Source: Pontibacter cellulosilyticus (GTDB lineage Bacteria; Bacteroidota; Bacteroidia; Cytophagales; Hymenobacteraceae). From it: a DNA stretch of 64,000 bases. Below are positions 25,826-34,513 of this stretch, one piece after another. Below the pieces are notes generated by a model. It saw only the letters and a program-made list of their open reading frames with translations, ran no database searches and was not told where the DNA came from. A program made the position numbers and the translations under genes. The number at the start of each line of letters is the position of its first letter. The stretch's first letter is position 1. Location of the stretch: assembly GCF_014306105.1 (NCBI RefSeq), contig NZ_JACRVF010000001.1, forward strand, positions 1,442,413 through 1,506,412. The letters are read 5' to 3'.

Positions 25826-26602
25826 TTATTCTATACCTTCTATCGGTTCTCTACCGGCTACCCAAAGGTCTACCAGTTCGCCCACTCTTATTTTGGCGCC
25901 TACCTCCGCAAAAGGACGCTGTTTTACTACTGTTCCATCAGGCTCATCGCTGCCCTGCACGTAAATGATGTTTCCAATCTGGAGCCCCTGCCCTACCAGC
26001 AGCACCGACGCCTCATCAACAGGCATGCCTACCACAGATGGCATCTCGAACTCAGAGTTGCCCAGGCCATCGCCTACGTGTAAGTCAACCACAGCACCTT
26101 TGGGTACCATGTCGCCTGGCTTTACCTCTTTGCCGTTTACAAACTGCTTTAAGATAGCGCCCTGCTGCAAGTCCGGCACATAGGTTAGCTTACCCTTCTT
26201 TAGGTCGTAGCTTTTAAGTATAAGCTCGGCATTTTTAACCGATCCGTCAATCAGCTTTGGCATCTTGATCATCGGCGGGTTCTTCATGTTAACCGAGATG
26301 TAGATCTTACGGTCTTCCTTTACCTTGGCTCCCGGCGAAGGATCCTGTGTCAGGATCTGGAACGGCTTCAGGTCTGGCTTGTAAGTAGAGTCGTTGATGA
26401 AGTAACGCAGGTTCTGGTCCTCCAGCAACTCCTCTGCGTCTGCCAATTGCATACCCTCTATTTTAGGCACCGAAATACTCTCACCGTGATTCGTGGTTGC
26501 CGGCAGGTAAACGTAAAAGAAACCGATTACCAGCACCACAACAATGGCTGCCATCACGGCCAGATGTTTCAGAACATCTACAAATGAATTCGTTTTAAAC
26601 AT
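25826..26602 (-). CDS. PASTA-domain membrane protein
   Basis: This 258-aa protein has one N-terminal transmembrane helix (about residues 14-33: LAVMAAIVVVLVIGFFYVYL). Three PASTA domains follow, beginning SVPKIEGMQLADAEELLED, IKMPKLIDGSVKNAELILK and FEMPSVVGMPVDEASVLLV. PASTA domains bind peptidoglycan stem peptides or unlinked muropeptides, and the domains here would face the periplasm. There is no kinase or transpeptidase domain, so it is a stand-alone sensor or scaffold. It follows the double D-Ala-D-Ala ligase gene by about 100 bases on the same strand, linking both to cell-wall synthesis. Confidence 0.88.
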   Translation of the reverse strand: MFKTNSFVDVLKHLAVMAAIVVVLVIGFFYVYLPATTNHGESISVPKIEGMQLADAEELLEDQNLRYFINDSTYKPDLKPFQILTQDPSPGAKVKEDRKIYISVNMKNPPMIKMPKLIDGSVKNAELILKSYDLKKGKLTYVPDLQQGAILKQFVNGKEVKPGDMVPKGAVVDLHVGDGLGNSEFEMPSVVGMPVDEASVLLVGQGLQIGNIIYVQGSDEPDGTVVKQRPFAEVGAKIRVGELVDLWVAGREPIEGIE

Positions 26603-26700
26603 TTTTCTTTAGAGAATAGACGTTAGACAATAGACATAGGACTCTTTACCCTACTATCTCTAACTCTTTAAATTTCTAACTTTTTAACTTTCTAACTCAA

Positions 26701-29403
26701 CTATACTTCTGCCTTCATTTTGGTGCGCTCCATACCGTACTGCAGAATACGGTCAATAAAGTCGTATGGCTTGTAACCGTTAATCGCTGTCTGGTGGAAA
26801 ATGCAAGTTGCTGGTGTCATGCCTGGCAGTGAGTTCACTTCAATAATGATCGTCTCTACCTCATCGTTCTCCAGCACGCGCACAAAGGCATCTATGCGGG
26901 CGTAACCTTCTATGTTCAAAATCTGGGCCACGCGTCTCAGGTCTTCTTTTACCTTGTCAGATATTTTCTGGCGACGCTCCGGATCAGCAGCATAACGCGC
27001 AGGCGTAATGTTTTGTCCTTCGCCGGCCAGGAATTTTTCTTCCAATGATAAGACCTCGCCTTCTGCCAGAGCCTCCGATGCCTCAAACACCTCGTAGCTA
27101 ACTGTTCCGTCAGGGGCATACTTGGTAAGCAGACCACCGGTAATTTCCAGGAAGTGCTTGGCGCCTTCTCTCGAGATAAGCGTTTCTACCAGGAAGCCGG
27201 CTTTGTTCGGGAATTCCTCTTTAAAACCAAGCTGTAACGTTACTGCACAATCAGAATCCAGCTCCTCCATCTCCCGGAAGATTAGTTTAGCAAAGGCCTG
27301 CAGTTCCTGGCGGTTCTTTATCTTCTTCACAGCAGAGCTGCAACCGTCATCGGCTGGCTTAGCTATGAACGGATACTTAAATTCATTTTCTATACTTTGG
27401 AAGAAAGCTTCCGGGTCTTTTTCCCAGTCCTCTTTCATAGCCATGGCATGCTTTGCCACCGGCACCCCGTGCTGCGCCAGAATCTCGTTCGTCTCATACT
27501 TGTTAATGGTAATGCGCGACGAGCGAATACCTGAACCGTTGTATGGGATGTATAGCTTCTCCAGCTCTGTTTGCAAGGCACCGTCTTCGCCTGGGCGGCC
27601 ATGCAGGGCAATAAACACTGCATCCACCAGGTTTTTTAACTGACTGTAGGTAATGCGCTGCGGCTCTTCCAAACTGCGGCCTGTATACTTGCGGGTTATA
27701 CTTTCGGCTTCTTTGGCGATCTCGGCCAATACCGGGTGCGGCTTGCCACCCTGCTCAAAGTAATGCACTTTCTCTTTGATGTCGTCTGCATTATCCTTTA
27801 GCATGATGTTGATCGGGATAGTATACAAACGGTGCTCATCGTTGCTGCCTGTTAAGAAGATTGGCAGTGGCTCATACTTGGTAGATGAAGAAAGCTTTTC
27901 GTAAATGTTACGGCCGCTCTCTACTGAAATATGGCGCTCAGAAGAGTAACCACCCATGATCACACCCACACGAACTTTCTCGCCACGGTGCGCCTGCTCT
28001 TCTTTAATAGCTTTATCCAGTTTGTTTAGCAGACGTGTCAACTTTACGGTGTCTTTACCGGTTTTCAAACGCTCTGCAACAGAAGTGCGGATAATGTAAG
28101 TAAGGAACTGCGACGGGTTAAGCCCGATCTCAGCTGCCTGGTGGAAGAAGAACGACGACGGCAACATACCAGAGGTCGTGTTCGGGTCATTCAGGAATAT
28201 CTCACCGTTATCGGTGATAAAGCCATCCAGACGGGCATACACGTTAAAGCCAAAGTCTTTGAACAGTTTGCTCGTGGCTTTGCGTATCTGCTGTATCTGC
28301 TCAGTTGGCAGGTTTATCGGTGTTATTTTGCGGCTAAGGCCTGGCAGGTATTTCGAACGATAGTCGAATACCTCGCTGCCCTTCACGATCTCGGTTGGCG
28401 GAAGCGCAATTGGCTCTCCAGCTTCGTTCTGTACCACAATACAAGAGAACTCTTTGCCTCTTATAAAAGCTTCTACCAGCACCTGCTGCTCGTGCTCAAT
28501 GTTTGTCAGAGTAAGGCTATCAGTGGCAGAGGTATTAAATGTATGGTTGATCTTGTTCAGCAGCTCTTCCGGGTGGTATACAATCGTACCATCCTCCAGC
28601 ATCACCGGCATTCCGATACCCTCACGGATATCCACCAGTTGCTTCATGCTCATCAGCTGCTTCTCCTCACCTAATGCCAGCCACTGGCTCTTGTAAATGG
28701 TTTTGGTGAAGAAGCTGCGCTCCATGGCTGCCTCAAACGCTGCAAAGTTGTTCTCTTTGATAATAGAAACCCCAATAGACGAACCCTGATGAGGCGCTTT
28801 TAAAACCAGCGGCAAACTCAGGTCGGCTACCAGGTTGTTAAAGATCTGCTCGCGCTGCTCCTGCTTTGCCCAGTCAGCGTACTGAACAGTTCTATAATCT
28901 GGCGTAGCGAAGTTGTTTTGCTTCAGCAGTTTTTTCTGAGCCGCCTTATCAATACCTATGGCCGAAGGAAGTATACCAGAGCCAGAGTACGGAATGTGGT
29001 ACCACTCCAGCAAGCCCTGAATAGAGCCATCCTCGCCATAAGGACCATGAAGTGCCAGGAAAGCAAAATCAAAGTGCTCCTTAAACTCGTTTGGCTGCAA
29101 ACGCTTACCGGCATTGGCAATTATCTTGTCCTGCTCCGCTATGCTTAGTTCGCCAAGCGACTCCAGGTAGATCTGCAGCCCGTGCTCACTCTCCGGCAAT
29201 GCCTCTACCGGTGGGTAAAAGTCACGGATTGTGCCTTTGTAAATGAACTGCCAGTCCAGGAGGATGAAGTTACCCAGGCTGTCCACAAATACCGGAACTG
29301 GCTCAAACAGAGCTTTATCCAGATTATCGTATACCGTACGGCCACCTGCAAAAGAGATTTCGCGCTCACGTGATGGTCCGCCAAAGATGATTCCTACTTT
29401 CAT
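26701..29403 (-). CDS. ddl: Tandem (double-length) D-alanine--D-alanine ligase
   Basis: The 900-aa protein is two full Ddl units in one chain, about twice the usual 300-370 aa. Unit 1 (about 1-440) has IIFGGPSREREIS, HGPYGEDGSIQG and GSSIGVSIIK. Unit 2 (about 476-900) has VIMGGYSSERHIS, HGRPGEDGALQT and EVNSLPGMT. Ddl uses ATP to join two D-alanines for peptidoglycan precursors. Unit 2 keeps the canonical E-x-N metal loop and PGMT. Unit 1 has DPNTTSGML at that place, so the metal- and substrate-binding loop has changed. One half may be catalytic and the other regulatory, or specific for another substrate. The PASTA gene follows downstream. Confidence 0.9.
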   Translation of the reverse strand: MKVGIIFGGPSREREISFAGGRTVYDNLDKALFEPVPVFVDSLGNFILLDWQFIYKGTIRDFYPPVEALPESEHGLQIYLESLGELSIAEQDKIIANAGKRLQPNEFKEHFDFAFLALHGPYGEDGSIQGLLEWYHIPYSGSGILPSAIGIDKAAQKKLLKQNNFATPDYRTVQYADWAKQEQREQIFNNLVADLSLPLVLKAPHQGSSIGVSIIKENNFAAFEAAMERSFFTKTIYKSQWLALGEEKQLMSMKQLVDIREGIGMPVMLEDGTIVYHPEELLNKINHTFNTSATDSLTLTNIEHEQQVLVEAFIRGKEFSCIVVQNEAGEPIALPPTEIVKGSEVFDYRSKYLPGLSRKITPINLPTEQIQQIRKATSKLFKDFGFNVYARLDGFITDNGEIFLNDPNTTSGMLPSSFFFHQAAEIGLNPSQFLTYIIRTSVAERLKTGKDTVKLTRLLNKLDKAIKEEQAHRGEKVRVGVIMGGYSSERHISVESGRNIYEKLSSSTKYEPLPIFLTGSNDEHRLYTIPINIMLKDNADDIKEKVHYFEQGGKPHPVLAEIAKEAESITRKYTGRSLEEPQRITYSQLKNLVDAVFIALHGRPGEDGALQTELEKLYIPYNGSGIRSSRITINKYETNEILAQHGVPVAKHAMAMKEDWEKDPEAFFQSIENEFKYPFIAKPADDGCSSAVKKIKNRQELQAFAKLIFREMEELDSDCAVTLQLGFKEEFPNKAGFLVETLISREGAKHFLEITGGLLTKYAPDGTVSYEVFEASEALAEGEVLSLEEKFLAGEGQNITPARYAADPERRQKISDKVKEDLRRVAQILNIEGYARIDAFVRVLENDEVETIIIEVNSLPGMTPATCIFHQTAINGYKPYDFIDRILQYGMERTKMKAEV

Positions 29404-29814
29404 TAATGCAAAGGTAATAAATAGAGGGGCATTATACTCACTAAAGTTATAAGCTGCTATTCTAGTTCAATTTTAGGTTTTATCAAAGTATAAGCGGGGT
29501 TTATACTTGCAACTGCCATACTTTCTTGCTGCCTATCTATCGAGTAGTTGGTGTTCCTCAGTCTAACCTGCCTATACTTTCACCTTTGGCTTTGGTGCCC
29601 TCCCAAACCGGGAGGCCTCGTCCTCGGGCATCGCGCTGTCTATTGAAGCTGCTCCTCGCTCCGCTGCGGGCTGCTGAGCAAGCTCAGCACCGCAACAATA
29701 GAAGGCGCTCAACCCAAGGAATGTATAGGACACTTCTTCGTGAACGGCATCTGCAAATGGCAAAATTCCCCTCCTCAGTGGGACTGGAGGTGGGTTTACA
29801 CCTTCGTAGGGATA
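29404..29814. other. Repeat-rich intergenic region upstream of ddl
   Basis: No gene is supported. GC-rich low-complexity words near 29600-29700 (for example CTCCTCGCTCCGCTGCGGGC) look like part of a dispersed repeat rather than coding sequence. The leftward ddl promoter must lie in the first part. Confidence 0.35.
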
Positions 29815-30002
29815 GGTCGCGACCCAATGCCGTCAATTTAAGGAAAAAGCTGTCATTTCGAACACTCTTGAGGCGAGAGCCGAAGAGAGCCAGCGTAGCT
29901 GTGAGAAATCTATCTGGAATTAGTGCAGAAGAAGTTCTATAAAGATCTCTTCTATCGTCGAGATGACAAAAAAGCTTAAGTTGACGGCATTGGGTCTCGA
30001 CC
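29815..30002. repeat. 188-bp inverted-repeat element
   Basis: The ends pair over about 29 bases with few mismatches (GGTCGcGACCCAATGCCGTC at 29815 against its inverse ending at 30002). An inner dyad, TGTCATTTCGA against TCGAGATGACA, nests inside. The inner part resembles the common Bacteroidota repeat around GAGAAATCT/AGATCTCT. There is no coding sequence. It is a different family from the 40-bp-TIR elements. Confidence 0.8.
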
Positions 30003-30057
30003 TGTCCGAGGAATAGCATCAGCAATGAAACCTATACATTGGCAAAAGCAACTGCAG

Positions 30058-30096
30058 ACTCCCCTCCTTGGTTAAGGAGGGGCAGGGGTGGTTGGA
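30058..30096. repeat. Single copy of the dispersed inverted-repeat family
   Basis: CTCCTTGGTTAAGGAGGGG followed by CAGGGGTGGTTGGA matches the terminal repeat of the elements at 25413 and 43158. CCGGTGCTGC follows here, and CCGGTACTGC follows the copy at 43363. The unit itself forms a small hairpin. Confidence 0.7.
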
Positions 30097-30156
30097 CCCG
30101 GTGCTGCAGAAAAACAATCAACAACCAGCAACCTCTAACAAGTATAACCATTTCAC

Positions 30157-30164
30157 TATATTTG
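30157..30164 (+). promoter_or_regulatory. Candidate -7 promoter element of pgk
   Basis: TATATTTG matches the Bacteroidota -7 consensus TAnnTTTG and lies 73 bases before the pgk ATG. No clean TTG -33 element was found at the usual spacing, so this is tentative. Confidence 0.4.
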
Positions 30165-30237
30165 CTTCGCCTAAGATTTTGTGGCAACAAAATCTGGCGT
30201 TATAACGAACAACGAGTAACAAAACCTTAATCACCTC

Positions 30238-31437
30238 ATGAAAACCGTAGATCAGTATAACTTTGCCGGCAAAAAGGCATTGGTGCGTGTGGATTTTAAC
30301 GTGCCGCTTGACGAAAAACACAACATCACCGACGATACCCGAATTCGCGCGGCTGTGCCCACCATCCGTAAGATCATGAACGATGGCGGCGCGGTTATCC
30401 TGATGTCGCACCTGGGACGGCCTAAGAACGGACCAGAAGAAAAATACTCGCTTCGCCACCTTGTAGACCGATTGGCCGATGAGTTTGACACAATAGTGCG
30501 TTTCTCTCCGGATGCCATTGGGCCTGAGGCACAGCAAATGGCCGCTGAATTAAAGCCACGCGAAATACTGCTGCTGGAGAACCTGCGCTTCCATAAGGAA
30601 GAAGAAAAAGGAGACCCGAGATTTGCCGAAGAACTGGCTAAACTGGGCGATGTGTATGTGAATGATGCCTTCGGCACGGCACACCGCGAGCATGCCTCAA
30701 CTGCTGTAATTGCCCGCTACTTCCCTAAAGATAAGGTAATGGGCTACGTAATGCAGGCTGAGTTAGACAATGCCAGCCGTGTACTGGATAACGCCGAACG
30801 ACCATTTACCGCCATTATGGGCGGAGCCAAGATTTCTGACAAGATCATGATCATAGAGCAGCTGATGAACCGGGTAGATAACCTACTTATCGGTGGCGGC
30901 ATGTCGTATACTTTTATAAAGGCTGATGGCGGCGATATTGGATCTTCGCTGGTTGAAGCAGACAAACTTGACCTGGCCCGCAGATTAATTGCCATGGCCC
31001 GTGAGAAAGGCGTTAATCTGATGATACCCGTAGACTCAGTAATTGCGGATGACTTCAGCAACGATGCCAACGTAGATACCTGCCTGAGCCACCATATCAA
31101 GCCGATGTGGATGGGTTTAGATATCGGACCTGAGGCGCGTGAGCAGTATGCAGATGTTATCAGAAATTCCAAAACCATACTTTGGAACGGCCCGATGGGT
31201 GTATTTGAGATGTCTAATTTCTCGGTAGGCACTGAGGCTGTAGCGGAAGCTGTGGTTGAAGCAAGCCGCCGTGGCGCTTACTCTCTGATAGGTGGCGGCG
31301 ACTCAGCAGCAGCCGTTAACCAGTTCGGCTATGCTGATCGTGTTTCCTACGTATCTACGGGTGGCGGGGCACTACTAGAGTATATGGAAGGCCGTACTCT
31401 GCCTGGCGTTGCTGCCCTGGAGCGCGATGATTACTAG
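30238..31437 (+). CDS. pgk: Phosphoglycerate kinase
   Basis: This 399-aa protein has the normal family length. RVDFNVPLD at the N-terminus is the family signature for substrate binding. [50 protein letters not shown] and the C-terminal nucleotide loop [13 protein letters not shown] all match. It moves the 1-phosphate of 1,3-bisphosphoglycerate to ADP in glycolysis and works in reverse in gluconeogenesis, in the cytosol. It stands as a single gene with its own hairpin terminator. Nothing is unusual. Confidence 0.98.
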   Translation: MKTVDQYNFAGKKALVRVDFNVPLDEKHNITDDTRIRAAVPTIRKIMNDGGAVILMSHLGRPKNGPEEKYSLRHLVDRLADEFDTIVRFSPDAIGPEAQQMAAELKPREILLLENLRFHKEEEKGDPRFAEELAKLGDVYVNDAFGTAHREHASTAVIARYFPKDKVMGYVMQAELDNASRVLDNAERPFTAIMGGAKISDKIMIIEQLMNRVDNLLIGGGMSYTFIKADGGDIGSSLVEADKLDLARRLIAMAREKGVNLMIPVDSVIADDFSNDANVDTCLSHHIKPMWMGLDIGPEAREQYADVIRNSKTILWNGPMGVFEMSNFSVGTEAVAEAVVEASRRGAYSLIGGGDSAAAVNQFGYADRVSYVSTGGGALLEYMEGRTLPGVAALERDDY

Positions 31438-31460
31438 AATTATACTAGAAGTTATACTTA

Positions 31461-31501
31461 AAAACAGCCTTGCTACTTATCTGTAGTAAGGCTGTTTTTT
31501 T
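31461..31501 (+). terminator. pgk terminator
   Basis: AACAGCCTTGCTAC pairs with GTAGTAAGGCTGTT around a 6-base loop and is followed by a run of T. Confidence 0.9.
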
Positions 31502-31608
31502 ATGAGAAGTTGTATACAGTTCCTATATTTAGGATATACTAAGCTAAGTACATAGTGTTGATAAGCGTATGTTTACGCATAGCCGTTAGTTAGGTGCAAA
31601 CAGTAATA

Positions 31609-32202
31609 ATGAAGAAGGAAAGAATAAACACATTAGCAGCAACAAGTCTTTCAGGACTATTAGGAGGTTTTCTATACCTTATGACACCTTCTACGCCTGT
31701 TCTATTCTTTTCAGCCCCTATAGTTTTTGGATTAGGGGTGTTAGCATCCAATCATGCACATATAAAATGGAAGAGAAAACTTATTCCATACTTGCTGATT
31801 GGCCCTATTGCTTTGATCGTCCAATCTTATGGAGGAATAATATTTGCAGGAGTCGGAGCAAATTTATTTGTTCGAACAGTAGAGAAGCTATCCTTCTTAG
31901 CTGTTTACTTTGGGAGTGGTTTGTGTGCTTTGTTTATGGCGTACATTTTTGAAAGAATACTTGACAACATCAATCTTAACCTTCTCAATTGTTTGATAAT
32001 CTTTATACTTGGAAGCCTCTCCTTATTAATATTCTTCCTTGCAAAAGGTTTTCCCTTAGACAATCTTTACCAAGGTATACCAGGGGAAGATGTTTACGGA
32101 GTTTTGCCGCTAATTTGGCAGCCATTAGTAGGTGTGGGTATTGCTCTAAGCTTGAAAAGAAAGTCTACACCTAACACAGCACATGAGCAAAGCTTCGGCT
32201 GA
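31609..32202 (+). CDS. Small polytopic membrane protein, cassette-like gene
   Basis: The product is 197 aa from ATG 31609 (GTG 31594 would add five residues). Five or six hydrophobic segments are visible (for example FLYLMTPSTPVLFFSAPIVF and FLAVYFGSGLCALFMAYIF), and the protein is probably in the inner membrane. I know no family for it. The gene is AT-rich compared with pgk. Its last codons lie inside an imperfect palindrome at 32181-32232, and GTTAGTTAGGTGCAAAC precedes it. That arrangement, repeated for the next small gene, resembles mobile gene cassettes. The function is unknown. Confidence 0.6.
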   Translation: MKKERINTLAATSLSGLLGGFLYLMTPSTPVLFFSAPIVFGLGVLASNHAHIKWKRKLIPYLLIGPIALIVQSYGGIIFAGVGANLFVRTVEKLSFLAVYFGSGLCALFMAYIFERILDNINLNLLNCLIIFILGSLSLLIFFLAKGFPLDNLYQGIPGEDVYGVLPLIWQPLVGVGIALSLKRKSTPNTAHEQSFG

Positions 32203-32232
32203 TGCCTTGCTCACCTCATGTACAAATCCGTT
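32181..32232. repeat. Cassette-type imperfect palindrome 1
   Basis: ACATGAG (32181) pairs with CTCATGT (ending 32221) around GCTTCGGCT...GCCTTGCTC, followed by ACAAATCCGTT. It shares these words with the palindrome at 32500 and overlaps the 3' end of the preceding gene. Confidence 0.6.
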
Positions 32233-32273
32233 CTGGTTAATTGAAAGGTAAAATCTGGTAGTTGTAAAATCTT

Positions 32274-32468
32274 ATGAACTTTGCTCACCTAATTAGTTTA
32301 CTCTTTGTTCCTATAGGAATTCTATTTATGATAAAGAACAAGTTTTGGAAGTATGATACAGGAGATATGCTGTATCCAGCAAACTTAAAACTATTCCTAG
32401 GTGGACTTTTCTTTTTAATGATTGGCTTATATGGAATCATTGATGGAACTATAAAACTAATCGAGTAA
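32274..32468 (+). CDS. Small two-helix membrane protein, 64 aa
   Basis: ATG 32274 opens a 64-aa protein with two hydrophobic helices (LISLLFVPIGILFMI and LFLGGLFFLMIGLYGII) joined by a short polar loop with a KYDTGDMLYP motif. It should sit in the membrane. No family is recognised. It is AT-rich, lies between two related imperfect palindromes, and reads in the same direction as the previous small membrane gene. That supports it as a cassette gene despite its size. There is no strong ribosome site. Confidence 0.55.
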   Translation: MNFAHLISLLFVPIGILFMIKNKFWKYDTGDMLYPANLKLFLGGLFFLMIGLYGIIDGTIKLIE

Positions 32469-32499
32469 GTAATCAAAAAAAACAACTGCCCATAACCCA

Positions 32500-32550
32500 G
32501 TACATAAACCGTGCTTCGGCTACGCCTTGCTCGTTTTATGTACAAACCGT
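32500..32550. repeat. Cassette-type imperfect palindrome 2
   Basis: GTACATAAA (32500) pairs with TTTATGTAC (ending 32543) around GTGCTTCGGCTACGCCTTGC, followed by AAACCGTTACAACCGTT. The GCTTCGGCT, GCCTTGCTC and ATGTACAAA words are shared with palindrome 1. Confidence 0.6.
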
Positions 32551-32648
32551 TACAACCGTTAAACTCCCTACTGCCGTAAAGTAACAGGGATTTTTTGTTT
32601 ATATTGTTTTGAAAATATCATATACCCTGGATCACTAACTTATACCCT

Positions 32649-34226
32649 GTGGCAGACAAACTTTCATACCTGATCAGCGCGTTGCTTTCTCTCCTGCTCC
32701 TGAGCGGTTGTACCCCGGAAGCAACCTCCTCCGCTACAACCGCAGATTTTAATTTGCAAGAAGCAACTATCACAGAAATCCATCAGGCTTTTAAAGAAGG
32801 CACCTGTACTTGTCAGCAGTTAGTATCTGCTTACCTTGAGCGGATAGAGAAGTACGACCAGCCAACAAAGCTGAATGCCATTGTAGTAACCAATCCTGAG
32901 GCGTTGGAAAGAGCCCGGCAACTGGATGAGGAGTATAGAAAGACCAGGAGGTTGCGACCACTGCACTGCATACCGGTTATCGTAAAGGACAACTATAACA
33001 CCAAAGGCCTGCAAACTGCCGCCGGCTCGCTGGCCATGAAAGGCTTTAAACCTAATGAGGATGCCTACCAGGTGCGGGAGTTAAAAGAGGCTGGCGCAAT
33101 AGTGCTTGCCAAATCTAACATGGCGGAGTGGGCTTTTAGCCCAATGGTATCCATAAGCTCCATTGCAGGTGAAACGCTTAACCCTTACAGCCTGGAGCAT
33201 GTGCCGGCTGGCTCCAGTGGCGGCACGGCTGCCGCCGTTGCTGCTAATTTCGGCACGGTAGGTTTGGGCACTGATACCGGCAATTCTATCAGGGGGCCAT
33301 CTTCTCATAACGCATTGGTTGGTTTCCGTTCTACGCTTGGTTTAACAAGTCGCCACGGAATTGCTCCTCTGTACCTGCGTAACGATGTAGGCGGCCCAAT
33401 GGCCCGAACCGTTGAAGACGCCACCAAGGTATTGGAGGTGATTGCCGGATATGACCCTGCGGACCCTCTTACAAAACACAGCCAGGGAAAAGTGCCCCAG
33501 AATTACACGCAGTTCCTGGACAAGAACGGACTAAAGGGGGCTCGGATCGGCGTACTCAGAGTTTTAAGCGATAAGGATCCTGATCCTCAGGTAAAAGCTT
33601 TGTTTGAGCAGGCCATCGCTGACCTGCAAGCTTTAGGGGCAGTAATCGTAGACCCGTTTGAAGTAGCACACTTCGATAGCCTCCGCAAAGACCAATGGTG
33701 CGCTGTATTCCAACGCGACATCAATGAATACCTCTCTGCACAGGGGGCAACCGTACCGGTTAAAAACCTTGACGAGATCATAGCCACTGGCAAGTATTCG
33801 TCCTACATTGAAGAGAACCTGAAGTACTTTCAGAAAAACCAAGTTGGACCGGATGAAGGCTCCCATACCTGTGGCGATGCCTATCATGACCCTAAAAGAA
33901 TAGCCTTCCGCAATGCCATAGAAGAAGCCATGGATCATTTTAAAGTTGATGCGATCATTTATCCAACCTGGAATAATCCTCCAGCCAAAGTAGGAGACTT
34001 TGAAGGGTACAAAGGCGATAATAGCCAGATCATTGCACCGCACACAGGGCAGCCAGCCTTTACTGTTCCAATGGGCTATACTTACAGTAGCTTGCCAGCC
34101 GGCCTTCAGTTTCTTGGCCGTATGTTTGACGAACCTACTTTGATCAGGCTAACTTACTCTTATGAACAGGGAACAAAACATCGGAAACCGCCGGTAAAGT
34201 TTACTGAGAAAGTGGCGGGCAAATAA
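32649..34226 (+). CDS. Amidase-signature family lipoprotein
   Basis: The start is GTG 32649, placing a lipoprotein signal with lipobox LLSGC at the N-terminus; the product is 525 aa. The amidase-signature triad is complete: Lys in VIVKDNYN, the Gly/Ser-rich stretch [16 protein letters not shown], and the catalytic Ser in [13 protein letters not shown]. Family members hydrolyse amide bonds by a Ser-cisSer-Lys mechanism. The lipid anchor places it in the periplasm or outer membrane, so it probably acts on imported amides or peptides rather than on Glu-tRNA. No operon partner is seen. Confidence 0.9.
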   Translation: MADKLSYLISALLSLLLLSGCTPEATSSATTADFNLQEATITEIHQAFKEGTCTCQQLVSAYLERIEKYDQPTKLNAIVVTNPEALERARQLDEEYRKTRRLRPLHCIPVIVKDNYNTKGLQTAAGSLAMKGFKPNEDAYQVRELKEAGAIVLAKSNMAEWAFSPMVSISSIAGETLNPYSLEHVPAGSSGGTAAAVAANFGTVGLGTDTGNSIRGPSSHNALVGFRSTLGLTSRHGIAPLYLRNDVGGPMARTVEDATKVLEVIAGYDPADPLTKHSQGKVPQNYTQFLDKNGLKGARIGVLRVLSDKDPDPQVKALFEQAIADLQALGAVIVDPFEVAHFDSLRKDQWCAVFQRDINEYLSAQGATVPVKNLDEIIATGKYSSYIEENLKYFQKNQVGPDEGSHTCGDAYHDPKRIAFRNAIEEAMDHFKVDAIIYPTWNNPPAKVGDFEGYKGDNSQIIAPHTGQPAFTVPMGYTYSSLPAGLQFLGRMFDEPTLIRLTYSYEQGTKHRKPPVKFTEKVAGK

Positions 34227-34513
34227 CCCAAGCAAACTTGGTCTAATATATACAGCATCAAAACTGGCAAGCTTAAACATGGTAGTGCTTTTGGGGCAAG
34301 TATGGCCTAAGGAAGCACTGCCCCTCGCCAGAACAGTAAATATTATAGTCTGCACATTAAGCCTTTTGTTCTTTATTTCCTATTTTAGAGGAAGAAGCAA
34401 AATTTAACATCCCCGGCCTACAGCTTTTGTAAGGAACAGTCGTAAGCAAAACGGTGTTGCTTATCCATACCCCACGCACCGGAGACATTAAACTTATAGC
34501 GCTATCACATTCT

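Noticed and set aside
29526-30025. ORFs of 63-138 aa on both strands in the region before pgk
   Set aside because: They translate inverted-repeat DNA and GC-rich low-complexity sequence. They have no ribosome sites or protein-like composition.
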